A stretch of DNA of 64,000 bases from JBBRYB01 sp038238115 (GTDB lineage Bacteria > Actinomycetota > Actinomycetes > Propionibacteriales > Nocardioidaceae), in contig JBBRYB010000006.1 in NCBI GenBank assembly GCA_038238115.1, positions 89,016-153,015 on the forward strand. The letters run 5' to 3'. The position numbers and the translations under genes were made by a program. The notes under the pieces were generated by a model, which had not been told where the DNA came from, ran no database searches, and saw only the letters and a list, made by a program, of their open reading frames with translations. Shown here one piece after another: positions 36,026-45,305 of the stretch (position 1 is the first letter of the stretch; each line of letters begins with the position of its first letter).

Positions 36026-37267
36026 ATGGCCGGACCGAAGGTTTTGGGGATCGTCCTCGCAGGCGGCGAAGGCAAGCGGCTGATGCCTCTGACGCTCGAC
36101 CGTGCCAAGCCGGCGGTACCGTTCGGCGGCAGCTACCGGCTGATCGACTTCGCCCTGTCCAACCTCGTCAACGCCGGCTTCCTGCGGCTGTGTGTCCTGA
36201 CGCAGTACAAGTCGCACTCGCTCGACCAGCACATCTCCTTCACCTGGCGGATGTCGACCCTGCTCGGCAACTACGTGACGCCGGTGCCAGCCCAGCAGCG
36301 GCTCGGCAAGCAGTGGTTCCTCGGCAGCGCCGACGCCATTTACCAGTCGATGAACCTCATCGTCGATGAGCGGCCAGACATCATCGTGGTCTTCGGCGCC
36401 GACCACGTCTACCGGATGGACGCCTCGCAGATGGTCGCCGCTCACGTCGAGTCCGGGGCCAGCGTCTCCGTGGCGGGGATCCGGGTGCCGCGCCGTGAGG
36501 CGGACCAGTTCGGCGTCATCAAGACCGCCGAGGACGGCGTCCGGGTCGCCGACTTCCTCGAGAAGCCGGTCGACCCGCCCGGGCTCGTCGACAGCCCCAA
36601 CGAGTCCTTCGCGTCGATGGGCAACTACGTGTTCACCGCTGACGCTCTGGTCGATGCGCTCAGGCGCGACGCCGCCGACGACGAATCCCGCCACGACATG
36701 GGTGGCGACATCATCCCGATGCTGGTGGGAGACAACGAGGCGGCCGTCTACGACTTCAAGCGCAACGACGTACGCGGCTCAACCGACCGCGACCGCGACT
36801 ACTGGCGTGATGTGGGGACCCTGTCGTCCTATCACGAGGCCCACCTCGACCTCGTCGCCGTCGAGCCGCCGTTCAACCTTTACAACACGAACTGGCCGAT
36901 CTTCACGTCGCACCCGCAGCTTCCAGGTGCGAAGTTCGTCGAGTCGGCCTCCGCCGACGACTCCATCGTCGCAGCGGGATCCATCGTGTCCGGTGCCTCG
37001 ATCAGCAGCTCCGTCCTCGGTCACAACGTGTACGTCGCCACGGCAGCCGAGGTCGACCGCAGCGTGATCATGGACAACGTGAAGATCGGACCGGGCGCCC
37101 GGGTGATCAACGCGATCATCGACAAGAACGTGGTGGTTCCCGACGGTGTCGAGATCGGCGTGGACGCCGACCAGGACCGCGAGGCCGGCTTCACCGTCAC
37201 CGGTGAGGGCATCACGGTGCTCGGCAAGGGCCACCCGGTCCCCGGCGACTACACCGGCGCCGGCTGA
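36026..37267 (+). CDS. glgC: Glucose-1-phosphate adenylyltransferase
   Basis: 413 residues. It makes ADP-glucose from ATP and glucose-1-phosphate for glycogen or maltosyl donor synthesis. Motifs are the nucleotide-binding VLAGGEGKRLMPLTLDRAKPAVPFGG, the sugar-phosphate region FGADHVYRMD, FLEKPVDPPG, and a C-terminal left-handed beta-helix (SVLGHNVYVATAAEVDRSVIM). Length is standard. AAGG precedes the ATG. Its partner glgA is on the far side of the inserted island. Confidence 0.96.
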   Translation: MAGPKVLGIVLAGGEGKRLMPLTLDRAKPAVPFGGSYRLIDFALSNLVNAGFLRLCVLTQYKSHSLDQHISFTWRMSTLLGNYVTPVPAQQRLGKQWFLGSADAIYQSMNLIVDERPDIIVVFGADHVYRMDASQMVAAHVESGASVSVAGIRVPRREADQFGVIKTAEDGVRVADFLEKPVDPPGLVDSPNESFASMGNYVFTADALVDALRRDAADDESRHDMGGDIIPMLVGDNEAAVYDFKRNDVRGSTDRDRDYWRDVGTLSSYHEAHLDLVAVEPPFNLYNTNWPIFTSHPQLPGAKFVESASADDSIVAAGSIVSGASISSSVLGHNVYVATAAEVDRSVIMDNVKIGPGARVINAIIDKNVVVPDGVEIGVDADQDREAGFTVTGEGITVLGKGHPVPGDYTGAG

Positions 37268-37284
37268 GGCGCAGCGAGCGGACG

Positions 37285-38685
37285 ATGAAGGACGGCTCCT
37301 CGCTGCCGGTGTCCGTGGCGGCCGGCAACCCTGTCACGGCCGAGGTCGGCGCCGACATCCTGCGGCTTGGAGGCTCGGCCGCCGACGCCGCGGTGGCCAT
37401 GGTGCTCGCGTCCTGTGTCGCCGAGACCGTCTTCACCGGGCTCGGAGGCGGTGGCTTCGCGACCTACTACGACGCCTCGACCGGCTCGACGCATTGTCTG
37501 GACTTCTTCGTGGCCGTGCCCGGGCTCGGCGGCAGACGGTCGGTGCCTCCGCTCGAGATCGCGATCGACTTCGGTGGCCAGCTCGTGCCGTACGCCGTCG
37601 GGGCATCCACCGTCGCGGTGCCGGGCGTGCCCGCCGGAGTCGCGGCCCTGCACGCACGGTGGGGTCGACTCACCTGGAGCGATGTCGTGGCGCCGGCGCT
37701 GCACCATGCCAGCAAGGGCGTCTCCTTCGCGCCGCTGCACTCCAAAGTGCTCGCCACCGTCGCGCCGGCGATGCTGATCGGCGAGGGGCAACACGTCTAT
37801 GCCCCGGACGGCCAGGTGCTCCCCGGCGGGGCCACCTTGTTCCACCCGGGCCTCGACACGGCCCTGCGCGTGCTCTCCGACGAGGGGGCCGAGGCGTTCT
37901 ACACCGGCCGGATCGCCGAATCGATGGTGGCGGCGGTCGGGGAGCAGGGCGACCTCGGCCACCCGGACCTGGCGGCCTACCGGGTCGTGGAGTCGCGACC
38001 CCGCTCGGCGGCGCTCGGCAGCGTCGAGGTGCAGGCCCGAGGCGACGATCTGGACGACCTGCTGGGCACGGCCGAGCGGCTTCGTCTGGTCGACGACGTG
38101 GCCGAGCAGGCGTGCGAGCTCGTCGCGGCGCTGCGCGCTCGGCCCCGGCGCGGTGACACCACGAGCGTTGCCGTCGCCGATGCAGACGGCAACGCCTGCA
38201 CGGCCACGACGAGCCTGGGCCTGGCATCGGGCATCTGGCTCACGGACCTCGGCATCCACCTGAACTCGATGATGGGCGAAGGTGAGCTCGTCCGCGGTGA
38301 CGAGGTGCCCGGTGCGCGGATGGGTTCGATGATGTCGCCGCTCGTCATACTCGACGACGCACGCCCGGTGCTGGTGGGCGGCGCCGCCGGCGGCAGCCGG
38401 ATCCGTTCCGCCCTGCTCCAGGTGCTCGTCAACGTCGTGCACCACGACATGTCCGTCCCGGAGGCCATCGAGGCGCCCCGGCTCAACCCCGTCCCCGGTC
38501 GGGTGCACCTCGAGCCCGGCTTCCCGCGGTACGTCGTCGACAGGTTGGCAGAGCAGGACGAGGTCGTGCTCTGGCCGGCGCTGGACTCATACTTCGGCGG
38601 GGTAGCGGCGATCGGACCGGGTGGGCCGGGTGCCGACCGGCGACGTGGCGGGGATGCTCGCAGGATTGGCAGGGCCGTCTCATAA
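37285..38685 (+). CDS. Gamma-glutamyltranspeptidase family protein, short form
   Basis: 466 residues against about 550-580 for classical enzymes. The N-terminal GNPVTAEVGADILRLGGSAADAA and the autoprocessing site RRGDTTSVAVADADGN (nucleophile Thr292) are present, followed by MSPLVILDDARPVLVGGAAGG. There is no signal peptide, so the protein is probably cytosolic, unlike exported Ggt. The region just before the processing site is shortened. It may act on glutathione-like or mycothiol-conjugate peptides, or be an acylase of the same fold. It starts 17 bases after glgC. Confidence 0.82.
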   Translation: MKDGSSLPVSVAAGNPVTAEVGADILRLGGSAADAAVAMVLASCVAETVFTGLGGGGFATYYDASTGSTHCLDFFVAVPGLGGRRSVPPLEIAIDFGGQLVPYAVGASTVAVPGVPAGVAALHARWGRLTWSDVVAPALHHASKGVSFAPLHSKVLATVAPAMLIGEGQHVYAPDGQVLPGGATLFHPGLDTALRVLSDEGAEAFYTGRIAESMVAAVGEQGDLGHPDLAAYRVVESRPRSAALGSVEVQARGDDLDDLLGTAERLRLVDDVAEQACELVAALRARPRRGDTTSVAVADADGNACTATTSLGLASGIWLTDLGIHLNSMMGEGELVRGDEVPGARMGSMMSPLVILDDARPVLVGGAAGGSRIRSALLQVLVNVVHHDMSVPEAIEAPRLNPVPGRVHLEPGFPRYVVDRLAEQDEVVLWPALDSYFGGVAAIGPGGPGADRRRGGDARRIGRAVS

Positions 38686-38694
38686 GGTGGCGCC

Positions 38695-39501
38695 ATGTCC
38701 AACTCGAGGCGCCCCAAGAACCCGCAGCTGGGCCGGCCGCAACAGCAGGCCAAGGGGACCCCGCTGATCGTCGCCCTGGTCGTGTTGCTCTGCATCGGCG
38801 GGGTGGTCGCCATCGCGGTGACGCTGAGCGGCAGTAACTCCGGCACGTCGGCAGGGACCAGCCCGACCGGGTCAGCAGCCGACTCGTCGGCCGCTCCCAG
38901 CTCGGCTGCAACCTCGTCGATCCCGGGGCTCAGTTGCACAGCCGCGCCGGCGGTCCCGGGGAGCCCGCAGCAGTTCAGCTCGCCACCAGACCCGTCGCTC
39001 GCGCAGAGCTCGACGTGGGTCGCTACGGTGAAGACGAACTGCGGCACGATCGAGCTGAAGCTGGACGGGGCAAGGGCCCCGCAGACCGTCGCATCCTTCA
39101 TCTTCCTTGCCCAGAAGGGCTTTTTCGCCAACAGCCCTTGCCAACGGCTGACCACGTCAGGCATCTTCGTGCTGCAGTGCGGCGATCCGACTGGCTCGGG
39201 CTCGGGTGACCCCGGATATGGCTACGGAATCGAGAACGCCCCACCGAACGGGGACTATCCGACGGGGACACTGGCCATGGCTAGGACCAGCGACCCCAAC
39301 ACCAACGGCAGCCAGTTCTTCATCGTCTACAAGGACACCCAACTCCCGACCACGGGCGGCGGATACTCGATCTTCGGGGAGGTCACTCGGGGCCTCGACA
39401 TCGTCGACAAGCTGGCCCAGCAAGGTGTGACAGGTGGCGGCGCGGACGGTGCGCCGGCGCAGCCGATCAGCATTCTCGGCGTCTCCGTGGCGAAGAAGTA
39501 G
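38695..39501 (+). CDS. Membrane-anchored cyclophilin-type peptidyl-prolyl isomerase
   Basis: 268 residues. A single N-terminal transmembrane helix (residues 23-44) is followed by a Ser/Thr-rich linker and a cyclophilin domain from about residue 100. Recognisable elements are NCGTIELKLDG, CQRLTTSGIFVLQCGDPTG, GTLAMARTSDPNTNGSQFFIVY and YSIFGEVTRGLD. It is exported and probably assists folding at the outer membrane face. The gene starts nine bases after the gamma-glutamyltransferase stop and abuts the amidohydrolase gene. Confidence 0.9.
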   Translation: MSNSRRPKNPQLGRPQQQAKGTPLIVALVVLLCIGGVVAIAVTLSGSNSGTSAGTSPTGSAADSSAAPSSAATSSIPGLSCTAAPAVPGSPQQFSSPPDPSLAQSSTWVATVKTNCGTIELKLDGARAPQTVASFIFLAQKGFFANSPCQRLTTSGIFVLQCGDPTGSGSGDPGYGYGIENAPPNGDYPTGTLAMARTSDPNTNGSQFFIVYKDTQLPTTGGGYSIFGEVTRGLDIVDKLAQQGVTGGGADGAPAQPISILGVSVAKK

Positions 39502-41136
39502 GTGGGCGGCGTGTCAGTTGACATGGTGTTCCGGGGTGGACCCGTCTTCGGGGCGCCGGCAGGCTCGGCCGTGGCCGTGAGTGGAGGTGTGATCGTCGCG
39601 GTGGCCGCGGACGGTGTACCCGACCTGATCGGGTCCGACACGGACGTCGTGGACCTCGACGGCCGCTTGCTCATCCCGGGGTTCTGCGATGCGCATATCC
39701 ATCCCGTGCAGGGCGGACTGGTCCAACTCAGCTGCGACCTTTCGACGTACGACGCCGAGGCCGCCTATGTCGAGGCGGTGCGCAACTACGCCGCGGCCCA
39801 ACCTGACCTGGAGTGGATTCAGGGAGCCGGGTGGATGATGGCTGCCTTCCCAGGCGGCCTGCCGACGAAGGGGGCCCTCGACGCGGTCGTGCCCGATCGG
39901 CCGGTGTACCTGCCCAACCGGGATCACCATGGCGCCTGGGTCAACTCCAGGGCGCTGGAGCTGGCCGGCATCACGCGCGACACGAGCGACCCGATCGACG
40001 GCAGGGTCGAGCGAGACGCCGACGGCACGCCCACGGGCATGCTCCACGAAGGCGCCATGGGGCTGGTCGGCCGGATGCTCCCGACCGCCACCCAAGACCA
40101 GCAGGAGACCGCCCTGCTGACGGCTCAGGCGCATCTGCACTCGCTCGGCATCACCGCTTGGCAGGACGCGATCCTCGGCTCCCACTCCAACATCGTCGAC
40201 GCGTCGTCGGCGTACCAGTCCTGCGCTGAGTCCGGAGAGCTGACGGCGAAGGTCGTGGGTGCGCTGTGGTGGGACCGCCATCGCGGCAACGACCAGATAC
40301 CCGAGCTCGTCGAACGCCGTCGACGGTTCTCCCAGGGGCGGTTCCAGGCGACATCGGTCAAGATCATGCAGGACGGGGTGGCCGAGAACTTCACAGCGGG
40401 TATGACGTCGCCCTATCTCGACCCGTGCGGGCATCCCACCGGCAACAGTGGCTTGTCGATGGTCGACCCGGTCGAGCTCCGCGACCACGTGACGCAGCTG
40501 GACCGTGCGGGCTTCCAGGTGCATGTGCACGCGATCGGCGACCGCGCCGTGCGGGAGGCTCTCGACGCGTTCGAGGCCGCGCGCCGCGCCAACGGGCCGA
40601 ACGACCGGCGCCACCACATCGCCCACATCCAGGTGATCCATCCCGACGACGTCCCCCGCTTCGCCGAGCTCGACGTCGTGGCCAACATGCAGCCGCTGTG
40701 GGCCACGCACGAGGAGCAGATGGACAAGCTGACGATTCCCTTTCTCGGCCCCGAGCGGACGACCTGGCAGTACCCCTTCTCGTCACTCGCGCGATCGGGG
40801 GCTCGCCTCGCCGGGGGCAGTGACTGGCCGGTCAGCAGCCCGAACCCGCTGTGGGGGATCCACGTCGCGGCCAACCGGTCGGTGCCGCCGGAGGCGGGGG
40901 AGGTGCTCGAACCGTTCCTGGCCGAGCAGTCCCTCGACGTCGAGGCCGCGCTCGTCGCCTACACCGCCGGCTCTGCCTACGTGAACCACCTCGATGACAC
41001 CGGGCACATCCGAGTCGGTGCCGCCGCCGATCTGGCGGTCCTCGACCGCGACATCTTGTCCGGGCCGGTCGACGAGGTGGGCGCGGCCGTCGTCGATGCG
41101 ACGTACGTCGACGGGCAGCTCGTCTATCAGCGCTGA
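39502..41136 (+). CDS. YtcJ-type metal-dependent amidohydrolase
   Basis: 544 residues. Amidohydrolase family 3 features are PGFCDAHIHPVQGG (metal His pair), HDxGAWVNSRALE, HVHAIGDRAV, HHIAHIQVIHPDD and LAGGSDWPVSSPNP. The first codon after the cyclophilin stop is GTG (39502); GTG 39511 or ATG 39523 may be the true start, as AGGTGGG lies in between. Substrates of this group are diverse N-acyl or formyl amides, and none is evident here. Confidence 0.85.
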   Translation: MGGVSVDMVFRGGPVFGAPAGSAVAVSGGVIVAVAADGVPDLIGSDTDVVDLDGRLLIPGFCDAHIHPVQGGLVQLSCDLSTYDAEAAYVEAVRNYAAAQPDLEWIQGAGWMMAAFPGGLPTKGALDAVVPDRPVYLPNRDHHGAWVNSRALELAGITRDTSDPIDGRVERDADGTPTGMLHEGAMGLVGRMLPTATQDQQETALLTAQAHLHSLGITAWQDAILGSHSNIVDASSAYQSCAESGELTAKVVGALWWDRHRGNDQIPELVERRRRFSQGRFQATSVKIMQDGVAENFTAGMTSPYLDPCGHPTGNSGLSMVDPVELRDHVTQLDRAGFQVHVHAIGDRAVREALDAFEAARRANGPNDRRHHIAHIQVIHPDDVPRFAELDVVANMQPLWATHEEQMDKLTIPFLGPERTTWQYPFSSLARSGARLAGGSDWPVSSPNPLWGIHVAANRSVPPEAGEVLEPFLAEQSLDVEAALVAYTAGSAYVNHLDDTGHIRVGAAADLAVLDRDILSGPVDEVGAAVVDATYVDGQLVYQR

Positions 41137-41299
41137 TGTCGACCTTGGCTGCACCGGAGCCCAAGCCATCCACAAGGACTGTGCACTGGGAAAATAACCA
41201 CGCGGAATTGCCCTTAGACGTCTCATCACCTGCCGCTCCGGGCCGCGCCGCGCCGACGGTCGGGTATCTGACGCATCCCGGCGCCGTAGCCTGATCGGT

Positions 41300-41671
41300 A
41301 TGGCGCCTCCTCCACCCAAGGACCTGATGGGACTGGCCGTGCTGCTTGCGGTGAGCGGCATCCTGCATCTGGTACGACCCCGCATCTTCGAATCGATCGT
41401 GCCGCATGCCCTGCCCGCCAAGCGGGAACTTGTCCTGATCAGCGCGGTGGCGGAGCTGGCCTGTGCAGCGGGGCTCATACATCCGTCGACGCGGCGCGGG
41501 GCCGGTCTGGCCACCGCCGTACTGCTGGCGGCCGTGTTTCCGGCCAACGTGCAGCATGCGGTCGACGTATGGCGGTACAAGGGGCCGCTCGCCAAGGCGG
41601 CATCGCTGAGTCGTCTCCCGCTCCAGTCGCCCTTGATACGCAGCGCGTGGCGGGCCTGGCGTCGCCGCTGA
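41300..41671 (+). CDS. DoxX-like small membrane protein
   Basis: 123 residues with about four hydrophobic segments (MGLAVLLAVSGILHLV; LISAVAELACAAGLI; LATAVLLAAVFPANVQHAV) and the conserved start GILHLVRPRIFESIVPHALPA. This matches the short DoxX/YphA-like group. Function is poorly defined; some members pair with thiosulfate or redox enzymes. The gene is separated from the amidohydrolase by 163 bases with nothing else recognisable, and converges on the methyltransferase across a 21-base repeat array. Confidence 0.8.
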   Translation: MAPPPPKDLMGLAVLLAVSGILHLVRPRIFESIVPHALPAKRELVLISAVAELACAAGLIHPSTRRGAGLATAVLLAAVFPANVQHAVDVWRYKGPLAKAASLSRLPLQSPLIRSAWRAWRRR

Positions 41672-41716
41672 CCGCATCCAATGCTGAGTTTGAAGGTTCC
41701 TCGGCCGCATCGGCTT

Positions 41717-41926
41717 GGAACAGCTGACGCTTCGGCCGGAACAGCTGACGCTTCGGCCGGAACAGCTGACGCTTCGGCCGGAACGACTGGCGCTTCGGCC
41801 GGAACAGCTGGCGCTTCGGCCGGAACAGCTGGCGCTTCGGCCGGAACGGCTGGCGCTTCGGCCGGAACGGCTGGCGCTTCGGCCGGAACGACTGGCGCTT
41901 CGGCTGGAAGGACTTGCGTTCAGGGC
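41717..41926. repeat. 21-bp tandem minisatellite (nine copies plus a decayed tenth)
   Basis: Nine consecutive 21-base units run from 41717 to 41905, with consensus GGAACAGCTGGCGCTTCGGCC, followed by a decayed copy to 41926. Units 1-3 are identical, and variants group as AGCTGA, AGCTGG, GGCTGG and GACTGG, showing recent unit duplication. Because 21 is a multiple of three, several frames stay open across it. The array lies between the DoxX-like gene and the convergent methyltransferase, just overlapping the latter's last codons. Confidence 0.95.
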
Positions 41927-42540
41927 ATTGGCGGGGGCGCGGGGCGGCTGGCGCAGACCAGCGTGTCGAGCGCCACGCCGGCCGAGGTGACCCGATCGAC
42001 TGTCTCGGCCCGCTCGACCTCCAGGCCCTCGGCGCGGATCCAGCCCGCCAGCTCGTCGGGCTGATAGAGCAGGTTGGGGTCCTGAGGACCGCCGACCCCG
42101 TCAGCCAGGTTTCGGCGGTCATGACCGACCACAACGAGGTGTCCAGCGGGGCGGAGCGCCCGGACAGACGCACGCACCAGCGCGTAGCGGTGGACTTCAA
42201 CAAGGTGCACGTAGCTGATGACGACGAGGTCGACGCTCGTGGGCTGCGGCGGCGACGCCGTCACGTCGGCAACCCGCCACGTGACCCTGTCCCGCACCTC
42301 CGGCGATTCGCGAGCTTCGAGCTGGCGGGCCCGGGCGATGCCGACAGCGGAGAAGTCAATCCCTTCCACCTGCCAACCCAGACGCGCCAGCCACAGTGTG
42401 TTGCGTCCCTCGCCACAGGCGAGGTCGACGGCCACACCGATCGGAAGCCCTTCGCACAGTTGGCGGACGAACTGGTTCGGCTCGCTTCCCCACACCAGGT
42501 CCGTGCTGCGATAACGCTCATCCCAGACCGTCTCGTCCAT
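41920..42540 (-). CDS. Class I SAM-dependent methyltransferase
   Basis: 206 residues. The SAM-binding motif I is VDLACGEGRNTLWLARLG, with EGIDFSAVGI next, and motif IV-like VDLVVISYVHL. It is a small-molecule methyltransferase of the TehB/thiopurine-like group, beginning with the typical WDERYRSTDLVWGSEPN. The substrate is unknown. TehB relatives are linked to tellurite resistance, but nothing else here supports that. The last codons run into the 21-base repeat array, so array changes could alter the C-terminus. Confidence 0.88.
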   Translation of the reverse strand: MDETVWDERYRSTDLVWGSEPNQFVRQLCEGLPIGVAVDLACGEGRNTLWLARLGWQVEGIDFSAVGIARARQLEARESPEVRDRVTWRVADVTASPPQPTSVDLVVISYVHLVEVHRYALVRASVRALRPAGHLVVVGHDRRNLADGVGGPQDPNLLYQPDELAGWIRAEGLEVERAETVDRVTSAGVALDTLVCASRPAPPPMP

Positions 42541-42568
42541 CCGGTGAGGTTACCCGCGGGCACGCCGC

Positions 42569-42908
42569 TCAGCCGACAAGTATGTGCATCAGCGCCTCCA
42601 GCTCACGTGCCGGGTCGCCTATGAGACCGCCGTGCATCGGTATGGGCCGCACCACGGTGCGGTGCGGTGCGAAGAGGGAGCCGAAGCGGCTCCCCAGTGG
42701 CAGTCTTGCCGCTGTATCGGCCGACAGATCGCCGACATAGGTCGCGTCGATGGTGCAGCGGCTGGCGGCGAGCGAGTCGAGATCGAGGTCGGCAGCGAAC
42801 GCCCGCAGACCGAGGCCGACACTTGCCGTCAGCAGCGCCTGGACCTCCTCGTCAGCCTCGTACTTCGCGATGGTCGGGGTCCAGGTGCACCGCCTTCAAC
42901 TCAGGCAT
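42569..42908 (-). pseudogene. Probable frameshifted small CDS, unrecognised
   Basis: The ATG at 42908 (MPELKAVHLDP) runs into a stop after 18 codons. Removing one C in the CCCC run near 42884 joins it to a 100-codon open frame (TIAKYEADEEVQALL, VGDLSADTAARLPLGSRF, PMHGGLIGDP) ending at 42569. Codon use is high-GC3 like real genes. I do not recognise the family. The rest of the stretch up to the helicase start shows nothing I can assign. It may be a genuine mutation or a base-count error. Confidence 0.4.
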
Positions 42909-43002
42909 CGCAGGTCGAGGCCTTCGCCGTCCTCACGCCTGCTTCGATCTCGGCCTAGTTGTCGTCGACCCAATTGTCGGACTGTCATGTGAGACTGCAT
43001 CG

Positions 43003-45183
43003 GTGACAAGTCCGCAGTCAGCTCAGGGGCCCATGAGCCAGGCCGAGCCGCCTGGTGACCCGCGCAAGGCCGTGTCCCCGGCGACTGGGTTGACGCCGGA
43101 GCGTGCCGCGATTGCGGGCGCCCTGATCCAGGCGATCGCGGGTGATGGGGCCAAACTGCGCGCCGACCAGGAGACAGCGGTCGCAGCCCTCGCCGAAGCA
43201 GCCGCCCGGGTGCTGGTCGTACAGGCGACCGGCTGGGGGAAGTCGGCCGTCTATTGGGCCGCGACCGCGATCCGGCGCGCCGAGGGTGCGGGCCCGACAC
43301 TGGTCGTGTCACCGCTGCTGTCGCTGATGCGTGACCAGGTCGAGGCTGCCGGCCGGGCCGGGCTCAGGGCTGCGACCGTCAACTCGTCCAATGTCGACGC
43401 CTGGTCGCACCTCGAGACCGACCTGCTCGGCGACCGGCTCGACGTGCTGCTGGTCTCACCGGAGCGGTTGGCCAACCCTGGCTTCGGTCGACGGGTCCTC
43501 GATGCCCTCGCTGGGCGAATCGGCCTGCTGGTCGTCGACGAGGCACATGCGGTATCTGACTGGGGCCACGACTTCCGGCCGGACTATCGGCGGGTGTCCG
43601 ACGTCCTGCGGCGACTCAACCCCACCACCCCGGTGCTCGCCACGACCGCGACGGCAAACGCGAGGGTCACCGACGACGTGGCCCACCAGCTGGGTGCGTC
43701 GACGCTGGTCCTCCGGGGACCGTTGGCGCGGAGGAGCCTGCAGCTCGTCGTGACGGCACCGATGAGCCCCCTCGAACGGTTCGCCTGGGTGAGCGAACAG
43801 CTCCCCGCGCTGCCCGGCAGCGGAATCGTCTACACCCTCACCGTGGCCGACGCGCAGCGGCTGGCATCGGTGATCCAGCAGGTGCACGGTGATGCGCTGC
43901 CGGTGGCCGCCTACACCGGTGGGCTCGACCCACGCGAGCGTGAGCGCCTCGAGGACGCCCTGCGCAACAACGACGTCAAGGCGCTCGTCGCCACGTCTGC
44001 GCTTGGGATGGGCTACGACAAGCCTGACCTGGGGTTCGTTGTCCACGTGGGATCCCCACCCTCGCCGGTCGCGTACTACCAGCAAGTCGGCCGCGCCGGC
44101 CGTGGCATCGACCACGCCACCGTCGTGCTGTTGCCCTCGACCAGCGACTCGGGCGTCTGGGACTACTTCGCGACGGCGACGATTCCCGATCCCGATCAGG
44201 TACGTCGTCTGCTCGACCGGCTCGCCCAGCAACCTCCGGGAGTGGCCGCATCGGTGCCGGCGCTGGAAGCCGAGACCGGGCTGCGCCGAGGCCGGGTGGA
44301 GCTCATGCTCAAGCAGCTGGCCGTCGACGGTGCGGTCGAACGCGTCGAGTCCGGCTGGGTACGCACGGCGTCCCCTTGGACGTATGACCAGGAGCACTAC
44401 GACTCCATCGTCGCTACTCGCCGACGCGAGGCCGACATCATGCGCCGCTACATTCGGGCCGAGTCATGTCTGATGCAGCTGCTCCAGGAGGCTCTCGACG
44501 ACCCCTCGGCCGAGCCCTGCGGCCGCTGCCCAGTCTGCACCGGCGGCCTGCCCGGCGCGCTCATCCCCGTGCCGTCCGGGCGGGCGGTGGCGGCCGTGGC
44601 CTCGCTGCTGCGGGGGCAGACGCACGTGCTCGAGCCGCGCAAGATGTGGCCGGGGGCGGAGTTCGGGACTCGGGGGCGGATTCCGCCGGAGCTGATGGCG
44701 GCGGCGGGCCGCACGCTCGCGTATGCCGATGCCCCCGAGTGGCGCGATGTGCTGGCGCAGGCCGGCGATACCGGCGAGACGCCCGAGGAGGTCCTGGCCG
44801 GCGCTGTCGCGTTGATGGTCGAGTGGAAGGACGCGTGGGCGCAGCGTCCCGACGTGGTGGTCTCGCTGCCCGCGGCCGGTGTCGGCGCGATGGCACCTGA
44901 GGTGGCACACCACCTCGCGACGCTCGGGCAGCTGGAGTGCGCCGAGTGGCAGGCGACCAGCCCGACCGGCGACCTGCGCGAGCTGAGCTCGCCGCAGGAG
45001 GCCGCCCTCTGGAGGTCGGCACTGCGCGTGGACACCGACCTGGCCGCGGTGGTCAGCGGGCGAACCGTGCTCCTCGTCGTGGATGCCACGTCGTCGTTGT
45101 GGCCGATCACGGTCGGGGCGGCGCATCTACGCGAGGCTGGGGCGGACGGCGTACTCCCGCTGCTCATCCATCAGCGTCCGTGA
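43003..45183 (+). CDS. RecQ-family ATP-dependent DNA helicase
   Basis: About 726 residues from GTG 43003, or 716 from ATG 43033. Superfamily 2 motifs in order are the nucleotide-binding QATGWGKSAVYW, VVSPLLSLMRDQ, VVDEAHAVSDWGHDFRPDYRR (DEAH), TTATAN, then YTGGLDPRERERLEDA, ATSALGMGYDKPDL and QVGRAGRG (motif VI). A zinc-binding cluster (CGRCPVC) and an extra C-terminal domain of about 200 residues follow. It unwinds recombination or repair intermediates. Upstream in-frame sequence lacks helicase similarity, so the long open extension is not used. Confidence 0.92.
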   Translation: MTSPQSAQGPMSQAEPPGDPRKAVSPATGLTPERAAIAGALIQAIAGDGAKLRADQETAVAALAEAAARVLVVQATGWGKSAVYWAATAIRRAEGAGPTLVVSPLLSLMRDQVEAAGRAGLRAATVNSSNVDAWSHLETDLLGDRLDVLLVSPERLANPGFGRRVLDALAGRIGLLVVDEAHAVSDWGHDFRPDYRRVSDVLRRLNPTTPVLATTATANARVTDDVAHQLGASTLVLRGPLARRSLQLVVTAPMSPLERFAWVSEQLPALPGSGIVYTLTVADAQRLASVIQQVHGDALPVAAYTGGLDPRERERLEDALRNNDVKALVATSALGMGYDKPDLGFVVHVGSPPSPVAYYQQVGRAGRGIDHATVVLLPSTSDSGVWDYFATATIPDPDQVRRLLDRLAQQPPGVAASVPALEAETGLRRGRVELMLKQLAVDGAVERVESGWVRTASPWTYDQEHYDSIVATRRREADIMRRYIRAESCLMQLLQEALDDPSAEPCGRCPVCTGGLPGALIPVPSGRAVAAVASLLRGQTHVLEPRKMWPGAEFGTRGRIPPELMAAAGRTLAYADAPEWRDVLAQAGDTGETPEEVLAGAVALMVEWKDAWAQRPDVVVSLPAAGVGAMAPEVAHHLATLGQLECAEWQATSPTGDLRELSSPQEAALWRSALRVDTDLAAVVSGRTVLLVVDATSSLWPITVGAAHLREAGADGVLPLLIHQRP

Positions 45184-45305
45184 CGGACCGGGCAGTCCGC
45201 TGGATATGCCGCGGCTCTGGACTTGACCATTGAGGGCTGTACTACACACCGCGGGTAACGTGCAGGGGACGATTGCCCCACACCAAACCGGAGGTGCGAA
45301 CCACC

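Noticed and set aside
41717..41926. CRISPR-like array
   Set aside because: Units are directly adjacent without unique spacers, and no cas genes are present.
41681..42064. Open frames of 90-127 codons encoding heptapeptide repeats across the 21-bp array
   Set aside because: They exist in several frames only because the unit is 21 bases and lacks stops; there is no ribosome site or family.
41920..42540. Tellurite-resistance role for the TehB-like methyltransferase
   Set aside because: The island 6 kb away resembles TerY-P systems, but no terB/C/D or tehA genes are present, so the resemblance is not enough.
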